Assembly: GCA_009761415.1 (NCBI GenBank)
Contig: QUOL01000013.1
Location: forward strand, 424,501-488,500
DNA: 64,000 bases
Direction of reading: 5' to 3'
DNA from: Sarcomyxa edulis
Lineage: Eukaryota; Basidiomycota; Agaricomycetes; Agaricales; Mycenaceae
A model generated the notes under the pieces. The model saw only the letters and a list, made by a program, of their open reading frames with translations. It was not told the origin of the DNA and ran no database searches. Both the position numbers and the translations under genes were made by a program. Of the stretch, positions 46,046 through 57,300 are shown piece after piece. Within the stretch, counting starts at the first letter, position 1; each line of letters starts with the position of its first letter.

Positions 46046-49000
46046 ATGCAGACGTCAACACTCAAAATCTCATTTCCCAAGGTGCATCTCCACACTATCA
46101 CTTCTGCCGCCGAATGGCCTTCCACAATTCAGTCCATAACCAGTCTCATGGCTGGACCATTACCGAAATGGGCGCTTCATGGTCCCTATCCGCCTACAGC
46201 ATCATTTGCATCTTCCCTGATACCTGAGCTAGACGCTCAGGCGCTTGCCATCGCAGAGGCATGCGCAGCCGAGGATAGTTTCTCATCTCTGCGGTTGAAG
46301 AAAACCTGCAACTTGGTCATATCTAGTTGTGCAGATCTTCGCACGTTGGCAGCTAGACCGTTCATCGAGCCCGTGTTAATCAAGGCCATCACATTCGGTC
46401 TTGTGGCGTCGCTTTTTCGAAGTTTTGCGAGCGAATTGAATCCACGGTACGTCATGGTCCATTGTGCTTAAAATCACTAGGATTGATTTGAGAACAGAAA
46501 ATATTGTAAATTCGTCGACGGGAAATTGGCTGAGTTTCTGCTAGTCTTAACGGTGACTAACCATGATCTTGCTGTATCTGAGGAGAAATTACTTCTGTTT
46601 GCTCACTCAAAAACACATGGAACACATGGGGCTGTGGCTATTGATGCATCTGAACATGCCATTGTTATCAGTGGCGATGGTGAAGGTGTTGTTGACAAAG
46701 ATCTTGTCGATGCGGGATGTGAATACGACAACGCTGTGGAGGAATACGAGGACGACGACATCGTAGATGATATAACTGCATCAGAAGACGATACGTCCGA
46801 GATACTCGACAGCAGCGAGGACGTCAGTCACGATGCAGACCAATATCCTGTTCGCCGAGGTTCCTCATGGTATGATCAGGGCTTTTTCTCTGAATCTGAT
46901 GGACGGACGGTGCGTTCTTGTCTTTCTACACAGCCGTCTCAAGCTTCTTTGGAAGTACCTGAGCATGCTCACATTCTCGAGTCTTCGAGACCAAGAGCCT
47001 GGGTCGACATTCCGGTCGTGTGTGTGGCCGAAGCCACAGACATGACTTCAGTGATGTCAAAAGTGCTCTATCAGAGACAGATCTGGGGTGTCAAAGAACC
47101 CGTCATTGGGATCATCACGTCTAATCGAGGATTGACTATCCGGATCGCGATTGGCTGGCTGGAGTCAAACGAGACCGAGGTATCTCTGCTCTTGTCTCCT
47201 CGATTATAATTTATTCACGAGGACTAGACAACTGCTCATGTAGCCACATCTTCAGGGCATTTGTCCGATACATGTTTGGGCGAATACAATCTGATCAATC
47301 CTCTGGAATGCATGCATTTTGCGTATCTTGTTGTAGGACTGGAAACACTCGTCAAATCGATGTCGACCAGCCTTTTGACCAGGGCTAAAGGCTCCGTGTA
47401 TCCATCTTGGAGCTGGAATCCTGCTACATCACGGATTTCACTCCGAGGTAACATTTATATTGAACAATGGTGTCGAGAAGTAGCGGAAGCTACGCATATC
47501 ACGTTTGTCCCATTTGTCCCTTTCATTTGGTCTGAATAGCGAACCTTATACCATTACAGCGTCAATTCTCTCCGTGAAACATCCTGTCCGCGATCACAAG
47601 AAGATTCTAGTATGGTCCCCCAGCCGTCTCAAGGCAAGGCCAAATCCATCGTCCGACCGATTGGCGGGTAAGTGTTCTGCATTTCGTCTCGATACTCAAT
47701 TCCTCATATGTCCTGGTATCTAGTACGCATCCAGACACGGCTGTTGCTGGAACAGCCGTCACATCGGCAGTCAACATCTTAAGGACCGAGTCAACGTGCA
47801 CTACAAGGGTTACAAACTCCAAGTATGTCAGCGATCTGTGCTTCCAGGTTCCTGATTTCGTTGACATAAATGCAGACAGGGCGAATGTGGCGACCTAAGC
47901 ACTGACCAGGGAGGGACGGTCCTTGAGTCTCTCATTGACCGCGGCATATATATTATCCCTAATACAGAGCTCAACATGGATGAAATTGATCCCCGAGATG
48001 CCACGTTAGCGGCTGCTATGCCTTTTGTGCCATTTATCCAACAAATGGTCAACACTTACGAACTCGATACCGGTCCTTGCGTGGCTGCTTGGATAAAAGA
48101 GGTACAACCTTATCCGTGGCTGCATTGTACCACTTACTTACTCCTTGTACCCCTCTTAGAAAGAAATAATTCTTACCGACAGCCTTTTCGCAGAGTATCT
48201 TACAGCTCTTTGTGACGACGCGGACCTCAATACCTTGCAAAACACCCTGGAAACCGTAGCGGGGCTCTCCATAAAGGACCGCCTCGCTAGTCTCGCACAA
48301 TGCTGTGACCTTGCAACTATCAGAAACAGACTTCATGATCCGCGTAGCACAAGCAAAGTGGAAAGACGACAAGCTTGGGATATGCTTGTGGTAATATTTT
48401 CCCTCATCACTAGATCTTCAACCAGGTCCTCCATCGATGTTGTGTGAGTGCGATTTGCGAGTGCGATTTGCTCCTGGGTGATGTTTTGACCTCACCCGTG
48501 AATATGCCCTAGACTTCAACGAGGTATAAACCTTCCGTTACATCCAGCCGCGCGCGAGCTCGAGAAGTACGGGTCTGATAAAGGCTATCTCAGAAAGTAC
48601 GCTCGCCGTCTCTCGATGCTTCGGCAACTTTGCGAGTTGTTCGACTTGTACTCCACTTCATTTGGCGGAGAGAATAGGGTTCCCCGATATAGGGCTAGGT
48701 CGAATGCCATCGATGATCTCTTCCTCCAGGTCCGGGATCTGATGAAAATGACCAATGCTGCTGCTAGCTTTCAAGACATCATGCGTCAACGATGCGCGAG
48801 AGAGCCTTGCACGGGTATTTGCGACACAACACTCGTCGCTGCGTGTCCAGGCGTTGGGCGAATGATCCACATCACAATCTACAAGGCTTTACGGAAACGC
48901 GATCCACACTCAGAGCCGAGAGATGTTTTCGAGCTCTCTGTTGAAATGATGGAAGATTTCTTGATTGTACTTTCTCCTGTTCCGGCACACACTTCCAAAC

Positions 49001-49986
49001 CCCACCCGCTACCGCGTAGACCAGCCGCCGAGGAGAGTCAGGTACTGGACGATGATAAGGCTGGCAATCACTCACAACCTGTTCAACTTTTGGAACCTGG
49101 CGTTTGGCCCGATGTCCCTATCTGCGATAACACTGGTTCCATGAATTGTAGGTTTGCCAAGGCGCTCAATCCCCTCGCTGCTGCTTGTGAAACAGCCGAT
49201 GGCCTACTAGAACGTCGTCATGAAACAAAGCCAGATGGCTCTCCGCCGACCACGTCACCCGCCAATGATACTGTCGACGCATTGGAACGAGAGTTCCTTG
49301 ACTTCCTGAGCGAGTACACTGCTGCTGGGAAGGATCACCTCGAGAACAGAAGTAAAGGAATGTATAAGGACAAGAAGCTTACGATGGGAGAGCGAGTATC
49401 GAAGCTTGATGTGGACCTCCTTTTGCCATTATTAACGGTAGAACATAAGAAGGCTGACGAGAGTACTATTCACAAGGCCACAGACCAGTCGCTCACATAT
49501 GCCGCAGCAGTATTACTGTTCTTCCAGGTACTCGGTATATACAACCATCCTGCGTACTCTATGGTTACCAACGGCAACTTCGGATCACTGGTTATATCGA
49601 TGTTTTGTCAAGAAGAACCTTCGACATCGCCAACTCCAAACTTGAAGGTGCGCAAGCTTGTGCACCGTGTCCTCTCTATTTGGCCGACTGACTGTACGAT
49701 CTGACAGACTCAAGCTCTTGTAATGGAGGGGAACGTCAGAACATATGACGTAGCGAACATGACCGACGTCTACCACCTCTCCGTCTTCATGCAAAAGCTC
49801 GCCGAACGCGGGGAGCAATTGAAGAGCAGATTCATCGATCACCTCTTGCCTGTCTTCTTGGAGAAGGTGGAGGCGAGCCCGGATATACTGAAATGGTCGA
49901 TGATCTCCCAGTTATCGAAGGCAGAGAAAACGAAACGGAAGCAAAAGATCGATGAAGCTATTGCAATACGACAGAAAACGTCATAA
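46046..49986 (+). CDS. large unnamed protein family, copy B (putative nuclease-fold C-terminal block)
   Basis: Same domain order and almost the same splice sites as copy A. It starts MQTSTLKISFPKVHLHTITS. The acid linker is shorter (VEEYEDDDIVDD). The conserved block (SSWYDQGFFSESDGRTVRSC, QRQIWGVKEPVIGIITSN) is nearly identical in DNA to copy A. Further marks are LGEYNLINPLECMHFAY, GGTVLESLIDRGIYIIP, SLAQCCDLATIRNR, MRQRCAREPCTGICDTTLVA, FELSVEMMEDFLIVLSP, KLDVDLLLPLLTVEHKKADE, QSLTYAAAVLLFFQVLGIYN and SMVTNGNFGSLVISM. The C-terminal helix is YHLSVFMQKLAERGEQLKSR. The ExK motif (E at 49441-49443, K at 49447-49449) is complete. The middle part differs more from A and C than they do from each other, and the short exons 5 and 6 of copy A are merged or absent. 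No stops or frameshifts were found. Function unknown. Confidence 0.73.
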
Positions 49987-51363
49987 GATACTGTAATCTC
50001 ATCGAGGACAATGTACAACTTAACTGTAGTGATTTACAGACTGTATAGTATACTCGAGGTCATCTTTCATGCGAATAACACGTAGTTTATTTGATCAATG
50101 AAATTGAGAAGTCCAAAACCCTGATCAACGCGTCGCGCGAAATACTCACGTGATCGACACCTCTACAAATTTCAAATGGAATGCTTGAGGCTTGGAGCGA
50201 CGAGCGTTGGGACCAGGGCCTTGGCCTAGCGGCCTCTGCAATCCTCTGTACTCAATCGATCACGACTCAAGCAAGATTAAGCAAGGACTTGGCCTCAGTC
50301 GGCAATATTCCAAGAAGGAGTGCGACATGAATCAACGATCGGCCTTCATACGCTCTACAGACCCTCGCGGAACGAGGTGAGAAGTTGACTGCCAGATTCC
50401 TCCAGAATTCTTCACCACCTTTCTTGGAGCGAGTGCACGAGGATCCAGGTATCCTAAAATGGTCCAGGCTGTCGGAATGCCACGAGACAAGAAGAGTGCA
50501 GAGAAGGAGAAAATTGCCACGCTTCGACGTCGATGTCATCGTCTTCCTATGTATCGTGAGTCCGTATCTGTGAAAGTGTCGAGTGTGATGTCGAAGCTCT
50601 ATCGATCGCAATGTATTTCCTACTAACACTTCTGCTGTTACACTGTCAATGCGATTGAACGCAAACACGCGGACTCTCGAATTGGGTCGATCCTGATACT
50701 TTAACACTGCATGGGCTTTCCCCATTGAATATGCCTCCACACATCGCGGCATTCGTCTGGTTCAAAATCAAACTCTACGACCACCCTAAGCCTTTTCAGG
50801 TACTCCAACAGCTCTCAAGATCGGTGAATCGATGCCATTCCAAATACTCCAGAGACTCCTAAGTTTGAACGATAGCGCCTCACCGCAAACACGTTTGTTC
50901 TCAGACTAAACACCACAATCACCAGACATCAACCATTCAATCAGGATGTTGAATCCCGCTTCAGTTCCGTACGTCTCCAAAGCTGTAGACCTTGATACCG
51001 ACTGAAAGACATGCACACCATCTTTTCAAAGCTTATCCCCAGGCTCCTGCGGTGTTTCTCGAGATCTCTGGCTCGGACCCAATCCCGTTTGACGTCACCT
51101 GAGTGAAGTATTATCCCCACTTAGTTGGTCATGGAGTCATCGGAGTCCTTCAAGCTTCGACTCCTTCACAGCAATCCACCCTTCCCTTGGTAAGAAATCG
51201 GATCGTCTCACATCTCACCTGCCCTTTTCTTCCACTCCGTATCTCGTGTTCTCGAAAGTGGGACGCAGCCGCCTACTTAACTCTTTGAAGCATATTTGAA
51301 CACTCGTTTTGTTCCCAGAAATCCCCCCTAACTCCTCCCCACTTGCTTCCCACATAAATTTAC
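49987..51363. other. intergenic region with family fragment
   Basis: Long spacer after copy B. It contains a decayed C-terminal fragment of the family (50330-50520, listed separately). The rest has no supportable gene. The pyrimidine-rich stretch near 51300-51360 is likely the promoter or leader of the gene at 51364. Confidence 0.45.
50330..50520 (+). pseudogene. decayed C-terminal fragment of the large family
   Basis: Translated pieces such as LTARFLQNSSPPFLERVHED and PGILKWSRLSE match the last exon of copies A-C (LLPAFLQKVEEDPDILKWSM in copy A). Stops and frame changes break it, and nothing of the upstream ten exons is present. It shows that a further copy, or the end of one, was duplicated here and then decayed. 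Confidence 0.7.
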
Positions 51364-52952
51364 ATGTCTTACGGATACTATCGAACGAATGTCCCAGGCT
51401 GGGGTACAAACCAGGTACGGCACCGTCGTCTATCAATCTTTTACAGCATGTTTACGCCCCCGATCTGGACGCTTGGTCCAATAGTTCCAATTTGGTGCAC
51501 CACCAACGCCCAACTTTCAACCTCAGCCTTCCTGTGAGTGATTTGTCTTGGCTTCCTTTCACATTCCAAAACATGAGGCGTATGTGCTGATCGTACTAAT
51601 TCACACAGGGGAAGGCAGAGACTTTTATAACGCGCACGCTGATGTTCCTGATCTGTAAGTCCCCCAGTTTTTTCCTTCTTGTCCCTCACATCCTCGTCCA
51701 TATCTTCCATGTATACTTCAGAGCCTCGCTATGATTCTCACTACCGCGAACCCTACCCCGACAGATCTCTATATGATAACGCATGGAACAGAGTCAGGAA
51801 CTATTCTGGGTCAACAGGTAGCCCGTCATCCGGTGTAGGTATGCACGAGGCTAGGCACTGGCATCGTCGAGCGTATGGAGGCATGGTAAGTGCTCGTCTC
51901 AAACATTTATTCCTTGTATTTACATTGCTTTAGGGGGAAATAAATCAGATGCTGCCTTCTGAGATAGGGCATGCCGCAGCTTACGAAGCTTATCGGACTT
52001 GGATACACAATTCGTCAATATACGAGCCCTTGAGTGGAGATATTGAGAGGCAAAGAGAAGGCCTCGTTGGTCTTGCAGTCGCAGAGGGTAGGTCAAATTT
52101 CGATATCTCACCAGCTTAGTGTTAACCTTTGTTTTCAGCGGCTCGTCTTCTACAATATACTTCTCGTGGCATGGATCAATATAGCCGTATATCTGCTTCA
52201 GAGGCAGCAGCTGCCACTGCATCTGTCATATTCTATCAGGTGGGCTCTCATGCACTCAAATTTGTCAGCTTTTCTAACAACTCTCCTGTCATCAGAGTCG
52301 AGAGTCCGTTTCGGATGACTACCACCCTCGATCTCGTTCACGTCACCGCGTAGACTCCTTCTCGGGATCGAGTTACTCTGCCTCGGGCGATCCTTACGCA
52401 TACGACGAAAACTACATCAACGAACCACGCCATCACCGCCATCGTTCACACTCCCGTCATCGCTCGCACTCCCGTCTTGGTGGAACACCTATGCCGATCC
52501 CCATGCAGGGTGCCGGATACGCAGGTAGTATGCCGGGATCGTACGGAGGGGCCTCACCTTACGACGTCGATTCACAATACGGCGGATCACAGTATGGTGG
52601 TACTGCTCCAATGCATGTCCTTGGACATAGTGGCTCTTACGGAGGTCAATCGTCCGTCGCGATGCCGATGTCAATGCCATCGTCGTACCCGTCCTCGGTA
52701 CCCATGGTCGTTCCAGCTGGGATTGGACGCCATCGTAGCTCGTCTATGTCCGTCCCGTATGGCTCTCAACAACCGTATCTGGGGCATGCATCTAGTATGG
52801 GGATGGGGATGAGTGGAAGTATGATGAACCCTCCGCAGCAACAGATGATCCTTGCTGCTCCTCGTAAGCACCATAAACACCACCATCATCACCACCGCTC
52901 GAAAAGATCTAGGAGCACTGATCCTGGATATGGCACTTATGTGAGGTATTGA
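51364..52952 (+). CDS. conserved fungal protein, G/S/H-rich, with a DUF3759/CipC-like helical core (tentative)
   Basis: Several short exons join in frame. The start is MSYGYYRTNVPGWGTNQFQF (ATG at 51364), then GAPPTPNFQPQPSWEGRDFY and DSHYREPYPDRSLYDNAWNR. A helical Ala-rich core follows (MLPSEIGHAAAYEAYRTWIH, REGLVGLAVAEAARLLQYTS, ISASEAAAATASVIFYQ). Then comes a low-complexity tail rich in R/H/S and G/M/S (HRHRSHSRHRSHSR, YGGSQYGGTAP, a run of histidines) that ends DPGYGTYVRY. The AAAYEAYRTW and Ala-rich helices recall CipC/DUF3759 stress-related proteins, but I am not certain. The His-rich segment might bind metal. Function unknown. The start is supported by a CT-rich leader and by the join of the first exon at an ATAG acceptor (near 51484). 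Confidence 0.6.
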
Positions 52953-53123
52953 GTTGTATCCTTCCATGCCCGTACTTTCTTGCTATTCTTCCTTTCTTGC
53001 AACTTTTCGTTATATGTATGCCACGATTGTATTGTACCATTGAGGACTATCACTTGTACTGTATATGTACTACGTTTGAAAATCCATTATATCGTCTGAT
53101 GCTCTTGAGTGTTAACTTTTAGC

Positions 53124-53915
53124 TTACAATCCATGTCTCCATCCGACTTCGTGTCCATTCTCCATCATCGGTTCAACAAATCCTCGAAGAATCCACGGAC
53201 TCCCTCCGAGCGCGTCAGAGTCAATGTCATTCCTCTGGTCTGGATCCATATCGAGCTGATTCTGTGACCATCTCATTCCATATCCTTCGGCAACCCTTAC
53301 TTCGTAAACCAGCACCTGATGCGGCAGCCAGTGTAAATTTCGCCAAGTAGCACCGTTCATGACTTTCCAGAACAGCGATAGCGCTCGTTCGTTAATTGTA
53401 GCAACGGGGCCAGAGGGTGTACCCCACCAACCAGCGCTAGCGCTTTGCGATTCTGACTCTGAGGTCGGTGCGGGTAGCGATCTATGGGAATGCTTCGTCC
53501 AAGCCCTCGCTCCTGCTGTCAGACCAACTTGATTAGGTAGCGTGAACGCTGATAAACATTGTTCAGAGGTAGGTGGATGCGAACCGAGAGCTGAACCGGT
53601 AGTATAGGCTAGCCCGTGAGAGAGATGGATGGATAACGGCGTGATTTCTAGTTGTGTCCCAGAAGATAGACGAGCTCGCTCTGTGGTCGCTGATGGGAGT
53701 TCTGAAATGCCTTTACAGTAAGGCGTTGAGGGGTACAAGGGACTCGGAGATGACTTTACGCTGGAGCTGGAGATACTGCACGATAGAGAGTTGACCATAT
53801 TGGTGTCACGAAACGCAGACAGACAATTGTATCGCAAGTCCGAACCCTTTGCAACTGGAAACGTTGAGAGGACTTCAGTAATTGGACCATGCCGTGAATA
53901 CATACATACATACAT
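53124..53915 (-). CDS. conserved hypothetical protein (GYGMRW...EPMMENGHE C terminus)
   Basis: An unbroken frame of up to 263 codons. The C-terminal half reads WRNLHWLPHQVLVYEVRVAE, GYGMRWSQNQLDMD, WILRGFVEPMMENGHEVGWR and H. This resembles the end of a conserved, unnamed fungal protein family in which GYGxRW and EPxMxxGHExGWRH are invariant, as I recall it. The N-terminal half is Ser/Pro-rich and variable. The start is uncertain: the first ATG (53915) sits in a short ATGT repeat, and MVNSLSCSISSSSVKSSPSP further in (53798) is a good alternative. Function unknown, possibly catalytic given the conserved W/H/E residues. Confidence 0.6.
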   Translation of the reverse strand: MYVCMYSRHGPITEVLSTFPVAKGSDLRYNCLSAFRDTNMVNSLSCSISSSSVKSSPSPLYPSTPYCKGISELPSATTERARLSSGTQLEITPLSIHLSHGLAYTTGSALGSHPPTSEQCLSAFTLPNQVGLTAGARAWTKHSHRSLPAPTSESESQSASAGWWGTPSGPVATINERALSLFWKVMNGATWRNLHWLPHQVLVYEVRVAEGYGMRWSQNQLDMDPDQRNDIDSDALGGSPWILRGFVEPMMENGHEVGWRHGL

Positions 53916-54322
53916 ACGAGAACTCTACAGGTTGTATGACCCAGAACTCCACACCTGGTTATTACTAGTAAATTCTCTCAGATATCTTTATCTGAAAGTT
54001 GCGAAATGCGCACCTGGTACGGCTAGTGCTTTACCGCTGCCCCCAATGTACATAAATACTAAATGTACTAATTTCGACGCTTTTCTGCGAGATGGTAGTT
54101 ATGGAAGAGGTTGAAAACTTCAGATACAGCCAAAAGCCCCCGGCCTATTCATCTGGCCGTGCGGCATGTGACACGTCGCGTCTTCCGTTTGGGTCGCGTC
54201 TCTTATCCTCTCAACATCAAGCTCTCCAGTCTTTGACTCGAGTATCGAACTTATAGCTTCAAAAGCTATCAGTTGACCCGCAATGATACCAGGTATTCTT
54301 CATTGTATTCGATAGTAGTTTA
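53916..54322. other. intergenic region
   Basis: Spacer between the 5' end of the conserved hypothetical gene and the 3' end of copy C, both on minus. A short CATA repeat lies at 53898-53915. Nothing else was recognised. Confidence 0.45.
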
Positions 54323-57300
54323 TCATCTTTGGAAGATGCCTGCCAGTCGTCGCTTTGCAAAGCTTTCGACGAGTTTCGCCTTGCATTTCGACTTCTCCTC
54401 CTTCGGAAGTCGCGAAATTATCGACCATCTCAAGATCTCTGGGTCCGCCTCGACTTTCTCTATGAAGGAAGGTAGGAGGTCTTGCGTGAACCTTTCTTTC
54501 AGCTGTTCTCCGCCTTCGGCAAGTCTTTGTATGAATGCTGAAAGATGATAAACATCAGCCATGCTTGACACGTCGTACGTCTTGGTGTTCCATTTTAGAA
54601 TAAAAGCTTGACTCTAGTAGATCATACATTGAGCGAAACTGATCTGAGAAAAATCAACACAAACATACGTTCAATCCAGTGCTCGAGGAGGTCGGATCTG
54701 GGCCGTTTTCTCGACAATACATGGACGCAAAAAGTGTACCATGATTGCCGTTGGTGACGATGGAATACAAAGGAACATTGTATATACCGACAAGCTTGAA
54801 AAATTGCAACATGGCCGCAATACATGCCAAGGATTGGTTAGAGGCCTCGTGCATGGTACAACCATCAGCGTGTTCTAAGGTCAATAGAGGCAAACGAAGA
54901 TCCACGTCAAGTCTCAGGACCCTCTCCCCCATTGTCGGAGCCTTGTTCTTGTTCGGATCTTTCTTTCCGGCAGCTATGCATTGGTTCAGGAGGTCAAAGA
55001 ATTCTTCGTCGAGCTCGGAAGATGTGGTGGGTGATGAGCGAGTCTTTTCGTTTTCGACCTTTTCGGGGCCCATGGGTGGTCTACGTGGGGGAAGTGCAGG
55101 TTCAAAGCTGTCATTGGGTGACAGAGCAGGGGAGACAAAAAGCGAAAAATCTTCCATCATCTCGACAGAAAGGTTGAAGATATCTGTCGCCTTCGAGTCT
55201 TGATCCCGTTTCCGTAAGGCCTTGAAAAGTGTTTTATGAATCATGCGTCCAGCATTTGGGCATGAGACCACGAGCGCTGTGTCGCAAATACCCATGAAGG
55301 GCTCTCGCGCACATCGTTCCCGCATGATGTTGTAAAGACTACAAGTAGGAGACTTCATTCGGTAAAGCCCAAATGCGCGATCGTGAAGAGCTTTGATGAC
55401 GTCCGCCCAAGCCCAGCACTGGGCAACACAACGATAAGAATTTTCTATCGCAAGCTCGGATTGACGGGCCGCCAGTTCGAGTTCAAAGCAAAGATCTCGG
55501 AGTTCACAAAGACGGTCCGTATATTGTCCAATGTGCTCTAGCTCGTCGGATTTGTATTTTTCGAGGTCCTTCACAACCGGATTCGATGGAAAGTTGAGAC
55601 ATCTTTCTAGCCTAAGGGGAAGGTCTGGTGAGGCAAACTCTTCTCGGTAGATCTGGTTGCACTCACACGATATCGATAGAGTTCCCGAATTGTGATTGGG
55701 TAACGAGGTATGTTATGACTGCAATCATATCCCAAACTTGGCGTCTCTCCGCTTTGTTTGCACCACGAGTATCGTCAAGGTCGTCTCTGATTCTCGCTAG
55801 GTCACAACATTGCGCGAGACTAGGCAGGCGATCCCTCAAAGAGACTTCTTCTGTTGAGCCTAAGGCTTTGTGTAGCGTTTTGAGATTTGCATCGTCACAG
55901 AGCTCTTGATAGTATTTCTCTACAAAGACGTCAGAGGACGCAATTGTTTTCTCCTACGTGCAAAATAAGGTTAAATAAGTGGACGGGATTGATGGAACAC
56001 ACGTCTTTTATCCAATTCGGCGCCCGAGGTTCCGTGCCGCTTCTGTAAGTCGAGACTATACGCGCGATAAACGGTGCGAAGACCTTGATATGCGCTGTCG
56101 TCTTCCTGTTAGTCTTGACGTTGAGCCCCACGTGAGGAATGATATATATGTTGCGGTCGAGAAGAGATTCTATCACGGTGCCTCCCTTTTTATTGCTCAA
56201 GTCACCACGTTTGCAACGCCTACGTGTATATCAGTCAAGATGTTCAACACATAATTGTCGCGGTCATACTTAGAGTTCGACATTCTTGTAGTGTGGGTGG
56301 CTTCGGTTTCTGAGATGGTAGAGGCCGACGTTCCAGCCTCACTATCAACCGTCTCTGTCTGCGCACTGTATACAAGGCATCATGAGTGATTGATTATCAA
56401 GACGCAGGGCACAGCACATACACGCCGATTTGTCGAGCACTGTCAGAGCAATGACACTCATGAGCCATGGATAATCAGGAGGTCATCAAGATAGACCACG
56501 TACCTATCCAGAAAAGGACCAGGCTTGTCGCTATCAGACAATAGTGAGATTGTATATACGTTGATATAGATGCTGAAGATACATGGAGCGTACACGGCAG
56601 TTTGGGCCTTGGCTATGGTCGACTTTGGCGCCATCATAGCAGGGTCTTCGTGTTCTCCCATGCAGGATGTTCCAGAGAGAGATTCGACGCTGGAAAGATT
56701 GAAGGTAGGCTATGAAACCATATAAGTAGGAAGAAATGGGACAAACAGGGTATGCGTAGCCTGCGTTACTTCTCGACGCCATTGTTCGATATAGATGTTA
56801 CCTCGGATTGAAGTCCGAGATTTATCGGGGGTCCAACTCCAAGACGGATACACGGAGCCTTTAGACCTGCCTAGAAGACTAGTCGACATTGATTTGACAG
56901 GTCTTTCCAGTCCGAGAATGAATCGCGCAAAATGCATGCATTCCAAAGGATTTAGCAGATTGTATTCGCCCAAACATGTATCGGACGAATTCCCGGAAGA
57001 AGTGGCTACATGAACAGTTGTCTAGCCTCCGTGCGTGAGTAAAGTATAATCCGAAGGACAAAATAAGTAGTACCTCGTTTTCCTCCACCCAGCCAATCGC
57101 CACACGGACGGTCAACCCCCGATTAGAGGTGATAATCCCAATGACTGGTTCCTTGACACCCCAGATCTGTCTCTGATAGAGCACTTTGGATATCACTGAA
57201 GGCATGTCTATGGCTTCGGCCACACACACGACCGGAATATCTACCCAGGCTCTTGGTCTCGAGGACTCGAGAATGTGAGCATGCTCAGGGACTTCCAAAG

